A stretch of DNA of 6,910 nt from JASJBU01 sp965372385 (lineage in GTDB: Bacteria; Pseudomonadota; Gammaproteobacteria; Chromatiales; Chromatiaceae). Location of the stretch: contig CBDVCD010000184.1 of assembly GCA_965372385.1 (NCBI GenBank), forward strand, positions 1 to 6,910, given 5' to 3'. A model generated the notes under the pieces. That model did no database searches, was not told where the DNA came from, and saw only the letters and a list, made by a program, of their open reading frames with translations. Of this stretch, positions 1-6,412 are shown in pieces (the stretch's first letter is position 1; each line of letters opens with the position of its first letter). The position numbers and the translations under genes were made by a program.

Positions 1-96
1 GGAGTGCTGCGTAGCCAGTATCCAGTATCATGTTAGACCTGACCCCCGCGGGTAACCACAGGTTTACCTGATTTGAATATTTGCGGAGCACGCCAA
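1..96. other. Left-edge non-coding stretch
   Basis: No credible gene is seen here. The only structure is a 7-bp tandem duplication (CCAGTAT twice, 15-28) and a weak GGTAA/TTACC pair at 51-68. An open frame runs from 81 into vapB, but it lacks a ribosome binding site and crosses the operator, so it is not taken as coding. Confidence 0.4.
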
Positions 97-131
97 GAAA
101 TGATATACATAAATATAATGTATATCATTTC
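97..131 (+). promoter_or_regulatory. vapBC operator over the promoter -10 box
   Basis: A perfect 14-bp inverted repeat (97-110 GAAATGATATACAT, 118-131 its reverse complement) is split by a 7-base spacer. The arm centres lie 21 bp apart, about two helical turns, so two DNA-binding units would sit on the same face. A perfect TATAAT lies at 114-119 in the spacer, although no good -35 is found at the matching distance. TTGCGG (81-86) with TATACA (104-109) is a weaker alternative and is also covered by the repeat. AbrB-type antitoxins usually repress their own operon through such palindromes, alone or with the toxin. Autorepression here is inferred from position and symmetry. Confidence 0.8.
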
Positions 132-146
132 ATTTGGAGTGTTAGT

Positions 147-380
147 ATGCATGTATCGAAATGGGGCAATAGTCTAGCCGTGCGGCTTCCAGCCGCTGTC
201 ATCGAGGCACTCGGGTTAAAGGAAGGGGATGATATTGAGATTCAGGTCACTGGTGCGCGTACCTTTGATGTAAGCAAATCTCCAGATAATCAGGAATTGC
301 TGACTAGACTGCGGAAATATCGCGGTCGCTTGCCTCGGGGTTTTAGATTTGACCGGCTTGAAGCGCATGGACGAAAGTAA
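147..380 (+). CDS. vapB: VapB-type antitoxin, AbrB/MazE fold
   Basis: A 77-residue antitoxin of the AbrB/MazE (SpoVT-AbrB) class. The N-terminal half (about residues 1-40) has the typical swapped-hairpin signature: VSKWGNSLAVRLP, then a helix and LKEGDDIEIQV. It binds DNA as a dimer. The C-terminal half (about 42-77) is charged, rich in Arg and Lys, and in this family wraps the toxin. The ATG at 147 is chosen because GGAG (136-139) lies 7 bases before it and the SKWGNS motif then begins near residue 4, as usual. An upstream in-frame start at 81 would run through the operator. The stop overlaps the start of the PIN-domain gene, so the two are translationally coupled. The role is to neutralise the VapC RNase and repress the operon. 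The family is clear, but the target specificity is not visible. Confidence 0.9.
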   Translation: MHVSKWGNSLAVRLPAAVIEALGLKEGDDIEIQVTGARTFDVSKSPDNQELLTRLRKYRGRLPRGFRFDRLEAHGRK

Positions 381-780
381 GCATTTTTTCGATACGAATG
401 TCTTGCTGTATCTGTTGTCTGACGATATCGTCAAGGCAGATATTGCAGAGGCCTTATTAGCCAAAGGTGGCTTGATCAGTGTCCAGGTGCTGACTGAGTT
501 ATCTTCTGTTGCGTCAAGCAAGCTTGGCATGTCCTGGAAGGAAATCCGCGAGATTCTGGATACTGTCAGCGCTGTCTGCGATGTTGTGCCAGTTACAGTA
601 GAGTCGCATGACCGTGCGATTGATCTCTCAGAGAGATGTGGTTTTTCTATCTACGATTCGTTGATCCTAGCCTCAGCCATTCTGGCTGGATGTATCACCT
701 TGTTTACCGAGGATCTACAGAACGGACAACGTATTGACGATCAAATCATTGTACGCAATCCGTTTATGGCTGATAAATAA
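367..780 (+). CDS. vapC: VapC-type toxin, PIN-domain endoribonuclease
   Basis: A 137-residue PIN-domain protein, the usual VapC length. PIN nucleases cut RNA with Mg2+ or Mn2+ held by a cluster of acidic residues. The candidates here, numbered from the ATG at 367, are D9 in FFDTNVLLY, E44 in VLTELSSV, D97 in GFSIYDSLILASA and E115/D116 in LFTEDLQNG. The set is complete, so the enzyme looks active. The ATG lies inside the end of vapB (14-base overlap in another frame), which is typical of toxin-antitoxin pairs. There is no good Shine-Dalgarno at that distance, which fits coupled translation. A TTG at 349 with GGGG (337-340) 8 bases upstream would add six residues and cannot be excluded. VapC enzymes often cut tRNA or the 23S sarcin-ricin loop, but the target cannot be read from the sequence. 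Confidence 0.9.
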   Translation: MDESKHFFDTNVLLYLLSDDIVKADIAEALLAKGGLISVQVLTELSSVASSKLGMSWKEIREILDTVSAVCDVVPVTVESHDRAIDLSERCGFSIYDSLILASAILAGCITLFTEDLQNGQRIDDQIIVRNPFMADK

Positions 781-838
781 TAGTCTTTGTCAAAAGCCAC
801 CGGCAGTGGGTTGAGGAGTAACGGTTTAAATTTCATTA

Positions 839-868
839 CCCCTTCTATCAGTAATCCGATAGAAGGGG
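839..868. terminator. Hairpin between convergent vapC and tpx
   Basis: A perfect 11-bp stem (CCCCTTCTATC at 839-849 with GATAGAAGGGG at 858-868) closes an 8-base loop. It lies 58 bases after the vapC stop and 19 bases after the tpx stop, where a shared terminator is expected. Neither side carries a clean T-run. The tpx side continues TAATGAAATTT and the vapC side CAGAAAATCC, so it may stop transcription poorly, or act mainly to stabilise the 3' ends. Confidence 0.6.
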
Positions 869-887
869 CAGAAAATCCAATGGGCTG

Positions 888-1388
888 TTAATTGAGCACG
901 GCAAGTGCCGCATCATAGTCCGGTTCCTGTACGATCTCAGGGACCAGCTGGTTATAGATGACCTGGTTGTTTTCGTCCAGCACCACCACGGCGCGGCCAC
1001 ACAGCCCGGCTAACGGGCCGTCAGTGATCAGGACGCCATAGTCTTTGGCGAAGTTACGGTTGCGCATCATGGAGAGGGAGACCACATTTTCCACTCCCTC
1101 GGCTGTGCAAAACCGCGACTGGGCAAAGGGTAGGTCGGCGGAGATGACCAGGGCAATGGCATTCTCCTTGGATCCTATGGCCTCATTGAATTTGCGGGTC
1201 GATGTTGCGCATACCCCTGTGTCCAGGCTGGGTACGATATTCAGGAGTTTTTTCTTCCCTGAATAGTTTTCCAGGGTAACGTCTGAAAGATCAGAAGCGA
1301 CCAGTTTGAAATCAGGTGCCTCGCTGCCAACGGCCGGCAGGTCGCCATTGGTATGTATCGGGTTTCCTTCAAGAGTGATATCAGCCAT
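888..1388 (-). CDS. tpx: Thiol peroxidase Tpx, atypical 2-Cys peroxiredoxin
   Basis: A 166-residue peroxiredoxin, almost the length of E. coli Tpx (168) and similar to it throughout. It reduces H2O2 and preferably alkyl or lipid hydroperoxides, and is recycled by thioredoxin. The peroxidatic cysteine is C60 in the conserved SLDTGVCATSTRKF, with T57 in the active-site triad position. The resolving cysteine is C94 in DLPFAQSRFC. The active-site arginine is R132 in GRAVVVLDE. A third cysteine, C130, sits two residues before that arginine, where E. coli has alanine. No signal peptide is seen, so a cytoplasmic location is likely despite the older 'periplasmic' label. GGAG lies 10 bases before the ATG at 1388. 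The gene follows the glucan synthase gene on the same strand after 116 bases. No convincing promoter was found in that gap, so it may be transcribed alone or by readthrough. Confidence 0.96.
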   Translation of the reverse strand: MADITLEGNPIHTNGDLPAVGSEAPDFKLVASDLSDVTLENYSGKKKLLNIVPSLDTGVCATSTRKFNEAIGSKENAIALVISADLPFAQSRFCTAEGVENVVSLSMMRNRNFAKDYGVLITDGPLAGLCGRAVVVLDENNQVIYNQLVPEIVQEPDYDAALAVLN

Positions 1389-1504
1389 TTATCTCGTTCT
1401 CCGTTATGGGTGGTGAAACGCCGGGTAGGGCGACTAGGTTCATTCTACCCTCAGAGCAGGCCTGCACGAACCCGTAAATTAATAATGGAATATGGCAGCT
1501 TATT

Positions 1505-4123
1505 CTACCCGTTTAAACCGCCTTCGATCTCATCGGTGGCAGAACCTGAAGATATCAACTTTGCCCGTAACCTCGGGAATCCGCTGATGATCGACATCAA
1601 GAGGGCCGCGGAGTAGGGGATCGACTGAACCATCAGCACACTCATCCAAAGTATGAGATCCAGGGTTTTCGAGCCCTGCTGGTCGAGGATTCCCCAAACA
1701 GAAATCCACAGCGCCAACATGAGGAGTGTCTCCTCGCGAGCGGTGGCGATGGCCTTCAGCAGGGCGGCCGAGTGAGCGAGTTTGGGAGTGCGCAGAAAGG
1801 GTCTGCCTTTGGTTATCGCGCCCAGCCACATGGCCTTGGCAATGGTATGTGACAAGGCCAGCCCAGCAATTGCAGCCGCCAATGTCTGACGTATGGTGCC
1901 GACCACGCGAATCCCTCGATAGAGGTAGATCATTTTCGAGACCTTGAAGGTGAACAGGGCCAGGGGGAAGATCGAGAACAGAATCAGGGGAGGGGCGATC
2001 TTGTCAGGGGCAAGGATCATGGCGAGTGACCAGCCCAGGGCGGCAAGGTTGAACGGCAGATTGATACTGTCGGCAATCCAGGGGAGCCAACCGGCAACAA
2101 AATGGTAACGCTGGCCGACTGAGAGGTTCTCCGCCGCCTTGCCAAACAATTCGCGTGCGTGGGTTTTCATGATCCGCATGGCGCCATAGGCCCAGCGAAA
2201 CCGCTGGTTTTTGTAATTGAGGAAGGTGTCGGGAATCAGGCCTCTGCCATAGCTTTTTGGAATGTAGGTGGCCTCATGGCCCTGTTCAAAGATACGCAGG
2301 CCCAGTTCCGCATCTTCAGTGATGGAGTCTTCGCTCCAGTTGCCCACCTCCTCCAGAACCTTGCGCCGCACCATGGTCATGGTCCCATGCTGGATGATGG
2401 CATTGCGCTCGTTGCGGGTCACCATGCCGATATAGAAAAAGCCCCGGTACTCGGCATAACACATCGCCTTGAAGGCGTTGTCGTTCACGTCCCGATAATC
2501 CTGAGGTGCCTGTACCACGGCAATTTCCGGATTCTGAAACTGGGGGGTAAGGTCTTTCAACCAGGTAGGTTCCACCTGGTAGTCACTGTCGATGACGGCA
2601 ATGATCTCGGCTTCAGGCGCCGTCTGTCTGAGGGCATGGTTCAGAGCGCCCGATTTATAACCGGCAAGCGGATTCTCATGGAAGAATCTGAAGCGGGGAC
2701 CGAGGGTGCGGCAGTAGGCTTCGATGGGCTGCCAGATGTCTGGGTCATTGGTATTGTTGTCGATGACCAGCACTTCATAGTTCGGATAATCCAGTTGGGC
2801 GAGCGCATCCAGTGTCTTGATCAGCATATCCGGCGGTTCGTTATAGGCCGGAAGATGAATCGAAACCATGGGTAAATCGTCATCCGTTACGGAAATGGGA
2901 GCAAATTCTCTGCGCCGCTCTTTTACCCACAGGGCTTCCGCCCATTCATGCGACTCCACCAGTAACACAACAATCACCCCCATCATGCCGATCAGCATCA
3001 GGATGCCGACGATAATTGCGTTGAGATTGAGATACTGCTGGATATAGCTGTATACAATCCAAACAGCGGCGGTGGCTGCCGCATAGGCAATGATCGCAAG
3101 AAATCCTCTTCCTCTATGATTCAGCGTTTTACTATCAATCAGCAACAGAGAAAAAGTGATGGCGGCGATCAGCACGGAGATGATGGCAAGCAGGTGCCAT
3201 TCAGGTATCTCTACGATGGGTTCAGTGAAGGTGAATTTGGCTTGTCGATCGACATCATATACCCCCCAATAGGCCCCGACTGAACCCTCGGTTTGGGTCT
3301 TCCAGGGCTGATCGAATGCCTCCATCAGATAGTAGATATATTTTTCCTGCTGGGCACGCTCCAAAAAACGCCGGAGGAAGATGGCCTGATTGGCTTCCGA
3401 GGCAACTGCCGACTGACGGGTACGCCCATTACTTGGCCAACCGATCTCGGTGATGACGATGGGTTTGTCCGGGAAGAGCTGCTTAAGCTCTTCGATGCGG
3501 TCGATGACATAATCGACCGCCAGGTCGATATGTATGCCCTCCCAGTAAGGCAGCATATGCACGGCAAGGTAGTCTACATGCTCGGCCAGCTCAGGATGCT
3601 TGGTCCAGACATGCCAGGGTTCCGCGGTACTGACCGGCGCACCTAACTCGGCCCTGACATGGTCCAGGTATTCATAGAGCTGGCCAATAGGAATTTCTTT
3701 CCGCAGGACTACCTCATTTCCCACAATCACGCGAACAACATTACGCCGGTTCTTATCGGCGATTTTAATCAGTCGTTCGATCGCCACCACATTCTTTTCG
3801 AGTCGATCATCGATCCATGCACCAAGCGCAACATTGATTCCATATTTACGGGCTAATGCCGGTATCTCGCCTTGAGCCTCTTCAACGGTGTAGGTTCGAA
3901 CCGCAAAGGTCTTACCCTTGAGTAGTGCGAGATCGGCATCGATTTCATCTGCTGTCGGTAATACTCCCTTAACCGGATCATGTTGCATGCCCATGGGAGA
4001 AAAGGAGAAACCCTGGATGATTTCAGGCCAAGCGGGTTCGACTTCAGGGCGGTTGATCAAGGCCCAGAAGCTGATGGTAACAGCAGCAATAACAATAGCG
4101 ATAATGAAATTTGCGCGGGACAT
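1505..4123 (-). CDS. ndvB: NdvB-like membrane beta-glucan synthase, GH17-GT2 fusion
   Basis: An 872-residue inner-membrane protein. An N-terminal anchor (about 5-22) is followed by a periplasmic GH17 domain (about 33-300) with acid/base E137 in VIVGNEVV and nucleophile E226 in PIVITEIGWPSNG. Three membrane helices (about 309-329, 341-360, 368-389) bring the chain back to the cytoplasm. A GT2 domain follows (about 418-650) with LPAYNEPP, D455, DSD at 512-514, TED at 602-604 and QRFRW at 640-644. About five further helices (678-850) would form the export channel, with an FLRTPK motif (776-781) at the place of the BcsA gating loop. All catalytic residues are present. Known relatives in Pseudomonas (NdvB) are linked to periplasmic beta-1,3-glucans, and GH17 domains of such proteins act as transglycosylases. 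The likely role is to polymerise glucose from UDP-glucose and remodel the chain outside. No PilZ domain follows. The start is supported by the anchor, but no clear ribosome binding site precedes it. The gene symbol is by architecture only. Confidence 0.88.
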   Translation of the reverse strand: MSRANFIIAIVIAAVTISFWALINRPEVEPAWPEIIQGFSFSPMGMQHDPVKGVLPTADEIDADLALLKGKTFAVRTYTVEEAQGEIPALARKYGINVALGAWIDDRLEKNVVAIERLIKIADKNRRNVVRVIVGNEVVLRKEIPIGQLYEYLDHVRAELGAPVSTAEPWHVWTKHPELAEHVDYLAVHMLPYWEGIHIDLAVDYVIDRIEELKQLFPDKPIVITEIGWPSNGRTRQSAVASEANQAIFLRRFLERAQQEKYIYYLMEAFDQPWKTQTEGSVGAYWGVYDVDRQAKFTFTEPIVEIPEWHLLAIISVLIAAITFSLLLIDSKTLNHRGRGFLAIIAYAAATAAVWIVYSYIQQYLNLNAIIVGILMLIGMMGVIVVLLVESHEWAEALWVKERRREFAPISVTDDDLPMVSIHLPAYNEPPDMLIKTLDALAQLDYPNYEVLVIDNNTNDPDIWQPIEAYCRTLGPRFRFFHENPLAGYKSGALNHALRQTAPEAEIIAVIDSDYQVEPTWLKDLTPQFQNPEIAVVQAPQDYRDVNDNAFKAMCYAEYRGFFYIGMVTRNERNAIIQHGTMTMVRRKVLEEVGNWSEDSITEDAELGLRIFEQGHEATYIPKSYGRGLIPDTFLNYKNQRFRWAYGAMRIMKTHARELFGKAAENLSVGQRYHFVAGWLPWIADSINLPFNLAALGWSLAMILAPDKIAPPLILFSIFPLALFTFKVSKMIYLYRGIRVVGTIRQTLAAAIAGLALSHTIAKAMWLGAITKGRPFLRTPKLAHSAALLKAIATAREETLLMLALWISVWGILDQQGSKTLDLILWMSVLMVQSIPYSAALLMSIISGFPRLRAKLISSGSATDEIEGGLNG

Positions 4124-4165
4124 GCAGATTATTATTGGCTCAAATGTGCCTTTTATTTCAGATTG

Positions 4166-4171
4166 ATTATA
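4166..4171 (-). promoter_or_regulatory. Possible -10 box for the glucan synthase gene
   Basis: Read on the - strand this is a perfect TATAAT, 42 bases before the ATG at 4123, giving a leader of about 35 bases. No good -35 hexamer lies 15-19 bases upstream (the sequence there is AT-rich, CCAAAT-like), so it is a weak call. The 266-base divergent region 4124-4389 is AT-rich and must hold control signals for both flanking genes. On the + strand, TTGAAA (4331-4336) is a possible -35 for the heme sensor gene, but no matching -10 is convincing. Confidence 0.35.
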
Positions 4172-4389
4172 TCCTAAATCTTACAAATATTTGGTGTTAT
4201 TAAGTTGTGGATCGAGTGATCATTTCGCTTAAATTATCCAAATGGATGCAGAAATCAGTGAATAATTCCGTGGGATGAGGAATTGTGATGCTTACCTAAG
4301 AAGTGAACCATTTCAATATTAAAAGCAGACTTGAAATCTAAAGTTATACCTAACAATTCACTTAATCATATAGGGGCTAGACTCAGGAG

Positions 4390-5295
4390 ATGGAAACGCA
4401 TACTAACCAGCAGATGACTCATCGAAGCCTGATAAAAAAATTCAATTTCTCTCTCATTGCTATCTATTTCTGTACTGTTCTGGTAACCACTCCAACAGTC
4501 TACTTTTTTACGAAAAATGAGGTCTACAACAGAGCGCAAGAGGACCTGATTCTGCTCGTCGACGTGGTTAAGTCAATCCAGGATTTCGTTGCCACAGATC
4601 TTCGACCCTACTTTATGCAGAAGGGTATTTTCTATTCACCTTCATTTTCCGGGATTGTGGCTACCAGCAGAATCTCTAAATACCTGAAGGAGAGACAGCC
4701 CAAATACTATATAAGGAATGCCTCGGATAATCCGCTCAATATGGATAATCAGGTTCTTGGTCTGGAGCTGGATCTTCTGGAAATGTTTCGGAGTGATCGC
4801 AATCTTCAGTTACTCAACCAAGTTGGCATGATCGGTGGAGAGAAATACCTGGTGAGTTCTGCCCCCAAGATCAGCAAGAAAGGTTGCCTACTTTGTCATG
4901 GAGATCCGGAACATGCTCCAGCAGACGTAACTGAGACCTACGGTAAACAGAGTGGCTACGGTTACCAAAAAGGCGATGTGGTGGGGGTGAGTGTGGTGGG
5001 TGTTCCACTGGATGATGTCCAGGCATTGACGATACAACGTAGTCTGGTGGCGATTGCGGGAGTAACGCTTTTATTTGGCCTGCTTTTCCTTGTCGTGAAT
5101 ATTCTTGTTCGCCGCCTGATCCTGATTCCTATTGTTGATATCACTGAGGTGGCGAAGGCCGTAAGCAAAGGGGATATCAATCGGGAGATCAATGTCGAGA
5201 AGCGTGGTGACGAAATTGCTGAATTGGCGCATGCATTTGAACTTATGCGGCGCAGTCTGCTCACCGCCATGAAGCGGATAAAACGTAAAACCTAA
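4390..5295 (+). CDS. Tll0287-type c-heme sensor protein with HAMP domain
   Basis: A 301-residue membrane protein with sensor topology. Helix 1 spans about residues 18-40, the periplasmic domain 41-215, helix 2 216-242 and a HAMP domain about 240-293. The periplasmic part matches the Tll0287-like family (formerly DUF3365), a PAS-like fold carrying c-type heme. The heme site is CLLCH at 166-170, followed by GDPEHAP. The only other cysteine, C28, is inside helix 1. The HAMP domain has its proline (P247) and the GDEIAELAHAFELMRRS motif. The protein ends just after HAMP, with no kinase, cyclase or methyl-accepting domain, so it must signal through a partner or be a pared-down receptor. A redox or gas-sensing role is inferred. 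The gene stands alone, divergent from the glucan synthase. AGGAG directly abuts the ATG at 4390. ATG 4414 (residue 9) is an alternative start with no nearby Shine-Dalgarno. Confidence 0.88.
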   Translation: METHTNQQMTHRSLIKKFNFSLIAIYFCTVLVTTPTVYFFTKNEVYNRAQEDLILLVDVVKSIQDFVATDLRPYFMQKGIFYSPSFSGIVATSRISKYLKERQPKYYIRNASDNPLNMDNQVLGLELDLLEMFRSDRNLQLLNQVGMIGGEKYLVSSAPKISKKGCLLCHGDPEHAPADVTETYGKQSGYGYQKGDVVGVSVVGVPLDDVQALTIQRSLVAIAGVTLLFGLLFLVVNILVRRLILIPIVDITEVAKAVSKGDINREINVEKRGDEIAELAHAFELMRRSLLTAMKRIKRKT

Positions 5296-5305
5296 TCGAT
5301 CGATG

Positions 5306-5370
5306 GGTTACTCCTTCAAGGCGATATTAACCGTGGCGGAGTCCTCCCGTCAGGCCTTGAAGGAGTAACC
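5306..5370. repeat. Perfect 17-bp inverted repeat, 31-base loop
   Basis: GGTTACTCCTTCAAGGC (5306-5322) and its exact reverse complement (5354-5370) flank a 31-base loop. The loop can form a small inner hairpin (GGAG 5338-5341 with CTCC 5344-5347). It starts 11 bases after the stop of the heme sensor gene and is preceded by a 10-bp palindrome ATCGATCGAT (5295-5304). Neither side has a T-run, so an ordinary terminator is doubtful. It could be a repeat-type element, a structured 3' end or a protein-binding site. Confidence 0.75.
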
Positions 5371-5430
5371 TGATCTGCACTCTGATCCCAGAGTCATCAC
5401 TCCCGCTGATTCCAAACCTGCAGTACGGAC

Positions 5431-5483
5431 TTGAAAAAAATGAAATAAAAGCTTGTTAGAATATTAGAAAACAATTATATTAT
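5431..5483 (+). promoter_or_regulatory. Probable promoter of the exported repeat protein
   Basis: TTGTTA (5454-5459) and TATATT (5476-5481, 16-base spacer) or TATTAT (5478-5483, 18-base spacer) make a fair sigma-70 promoter. An A-rich tract at 5432-5450, just upstream, resembles an UP element. The leader would be about 75 bases and contains a short AT hairpin (TATAAA 5515-5520 with TTTATA 5525-5530). Confidence 0.5.
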
Positions 5484-5563
5484 GGATAACCGCTAACGCA
5501 GCATCAGTTCTCCATATAAAGCTTTTTATACCGATTTTTTAAGATACTTTCAGGATAATGAAT

Positions 5564-6349
5564 ATGAACAAGATTTCTACACTTGCCGCCGCCATTGCAC
5601 TGGTGGCTGTATCCACTTCCAGCTGGTCGGACAACACTCTGGGTGAAGCACCCTACTTTGGGGCACCTGTCTACGCCGCTCCCGGACTGACAGAAGAGCA
5701 GCAGAAGGCCTTCGCCGAGCAGCAACAGCAGGCATTTGAGCAGGCCGTGGCCGCCCAGCGCGAGTTTGCCGAGCAATTCAGCAAAGATCAGATGGCCGCC
5801 ATGGATGCCCAGCACAAACAGCTGCAGGCTCAGTTCGACAATATGGCCCCCGCCATGCCGGAACTGCCCGCCCACATCGCCAAGCGCATCCAAGAGCGCG
5901 AGGCCCAACGCGAGGCGATGATCAAGGAGATGGAAGCCAGCCGTCCCAGCATGCCCGCCTTTAGCGCTCAACCGATGGACATCAGCCAACTGCTGGAAGA
6001 GGCCCAGGCTCGTCGTGACGAGAGGGTGAAAGAGATGGAGGCCCGCCGCGGCACGGCACCGGCCCGACCGGCCATGTCGGAAGAGATGAGCAAGCGCATG
6101 GAAGAGGTCCAGGCCCGTCGTGACGAGAGGGTGAAAGAGATGGAGGCCCGTCGTGGTACCGCACCGGCCCGTCCGGCCATGTCGGAAGAGATGAGCAAGC
6201 GCATGGAAGAGGCCCAGGCCCGTCGTGACGAGAGGGTGAAAGAGATGGAGGTCCGCCGCGGCGAGATGTTGAAAAAGATGGAAGAACATCGCAAGGTGGC
6301 TATGCAGCGCGTACCCTTCGAACTGCCGGTGATGGATAGCGAAATATAA
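5564..6349 (+). CDS. Exported charged coiled-coil protein with 35-residue repeats
   Basis: The family is not recognised. The 261-residue product has a Sec signal peptide (MNK, hydrophobic STLAAAIALVAVST, then SSWSDN with likely cleavage near there). Residues about 42-100 are Gln- and Ala-rich and helical (EEQQKAFAEQQQQAF). The rest is almost entirely Glu/Arg/Lys/Met/Ala and should form long helices or coiled coil, broken by short Pro/Ala linkers (GTAPARPAM). This part is built on a 35-residue repeat. Methionine is strikingly frequent. No enzyme motif, cysteine or lipobox is seen, so a structural or binding role outside the inner membrane is plausible but unproven. The ATG at 5564 is preferred because AGGA (5552-5555) lies 8 bases before it. 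The ATG at 5558 (two residues longer) would leave only 2. The gene appears to be monocistronic, with its own promoter and a hairpin after the stop. Confidence 0.85.
   Translation: MNKISTLAAAIALVAVSTSSWSDNTLGEAPYFGAPVYAAPGLTEEQQKAFAEQQQQAFEQAVAAQREFAEQFSKDQMAAMDAQHKQLQAQFDNMAPAMPELPAHIAKRIQEREAQREAMIKEMEASRPSMPAFSAQPMDISQLLEEAQARRDERVKEMEARRGTAPARPAMSEEMSKRMEEVQARRDERVKEMEARRGTAPARPAMSEEMSKRMEEAQARRDERVKEMEVRRGEMLKKMEEHRKVAMQRVPFELPVMDSEI
5996..6262 (+). repeat. In-frame 105-bp tandem repeat, 2 full plus a partial unit
   Basis: Unit 1 (5996-6100) and unit 2 (6101-6205) are 105 bp each and differ at only 7 positions. Six of those are synonymous, and the seventh changes Ala to Val. A third copy (6206-6262) matches until KEMEVRRG and then diverges. 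The preceding 35 codons (5891-5995) align to the same unit at protein level with the register kept exactly (QEREAQREAMIKEMEASR against EEAQARRDERVKEMEARR), so they form an older, degenerate unit. Each unit encodes a charged helix ending in a Pro/Ala linker. Confidence 0.93.
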
Positions 6350-6354
6350 GAACC

Positions 6355-6383
6355 CTGCTAAAGCCAGAGGTGGCTTTATTCAG
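6355..6383 (+). terminator. Hairpin after the repeat-protein gene
   Basis: An 8-bp stem (TAAAGCCA 6359-6366 with TGGCTTTA 6371-6378) closes a GAGG loop. It can extend through CTG/CAG (6355-6357, 6381-6383). It begins 5 bases after the stop codon at 6349. The descending arm ends in TTTATT, which gives only a short T-rich tail, so it is a weak but well-placed terminator. Confidence 0.5.
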
Positions 6384-6412
6384 CGTATCTTAAGAGCGAA
6401 ACCAGACCGGGT

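Noticed and set aside
81..146. N-terminal extension of VapB from an upstream ATG
   Set aside because: It would translate the operator and -10 box, has no ribosome binding site, and precedes the normal AbrB-fold start.
811..822. TTGAGGAGTAAC near vapC resembles TTGAAGGAGTAACC in the 17-bp repeat
   Set aside because: The match is about 12 bases with a gap, the surrounding sequence does not align, and it could easily be chance.
1442..1510. Nine-base direct repeat ATTCTACCC at 1442-1450 and 1502-1510, plus a 10-bp palindrome GCAGGCCTGC at 1456-1465
   Set aside because: One copy overlaps the stop codon of the glucan synthase gene, and no insertion or terminator structure is associated. Too short to interpret.
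2159..2875. Long open frame on the + strand (238 codons) inside the glucan synthase gene
   Set aside because: It lies wholly antisense to the GT2 domain, whose motifs are intact, and it has no recognisable domain of its own. The frame is open because of the codon bias of the real gene.
5306..5370. Integron attC site
   Set aside because: The arms lack the conserved RYYYAAC/GTTRRRY core sites, and the stem is perfectly paired, whereas attC stems carry unpaired bases. No integrase or cassette layout is present.
5996..6262. CRISPR-like array suggested by regularly spaced repeats
   Set aside because: The units are 105 bp, directly adjacent, in frame and without unique spacers. They are protein-coding repeats.
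5504..6289. Long - strand open frame (261 codons) opposite the exported repeat protein
   Set aside because: Its His/Leu-rich repeats are the mirror of the sense repeat, it has no ribosome binding site, and it spans the sense promoter and leader. The sense frame has a signal peptide and a Shine-Dalgarno.
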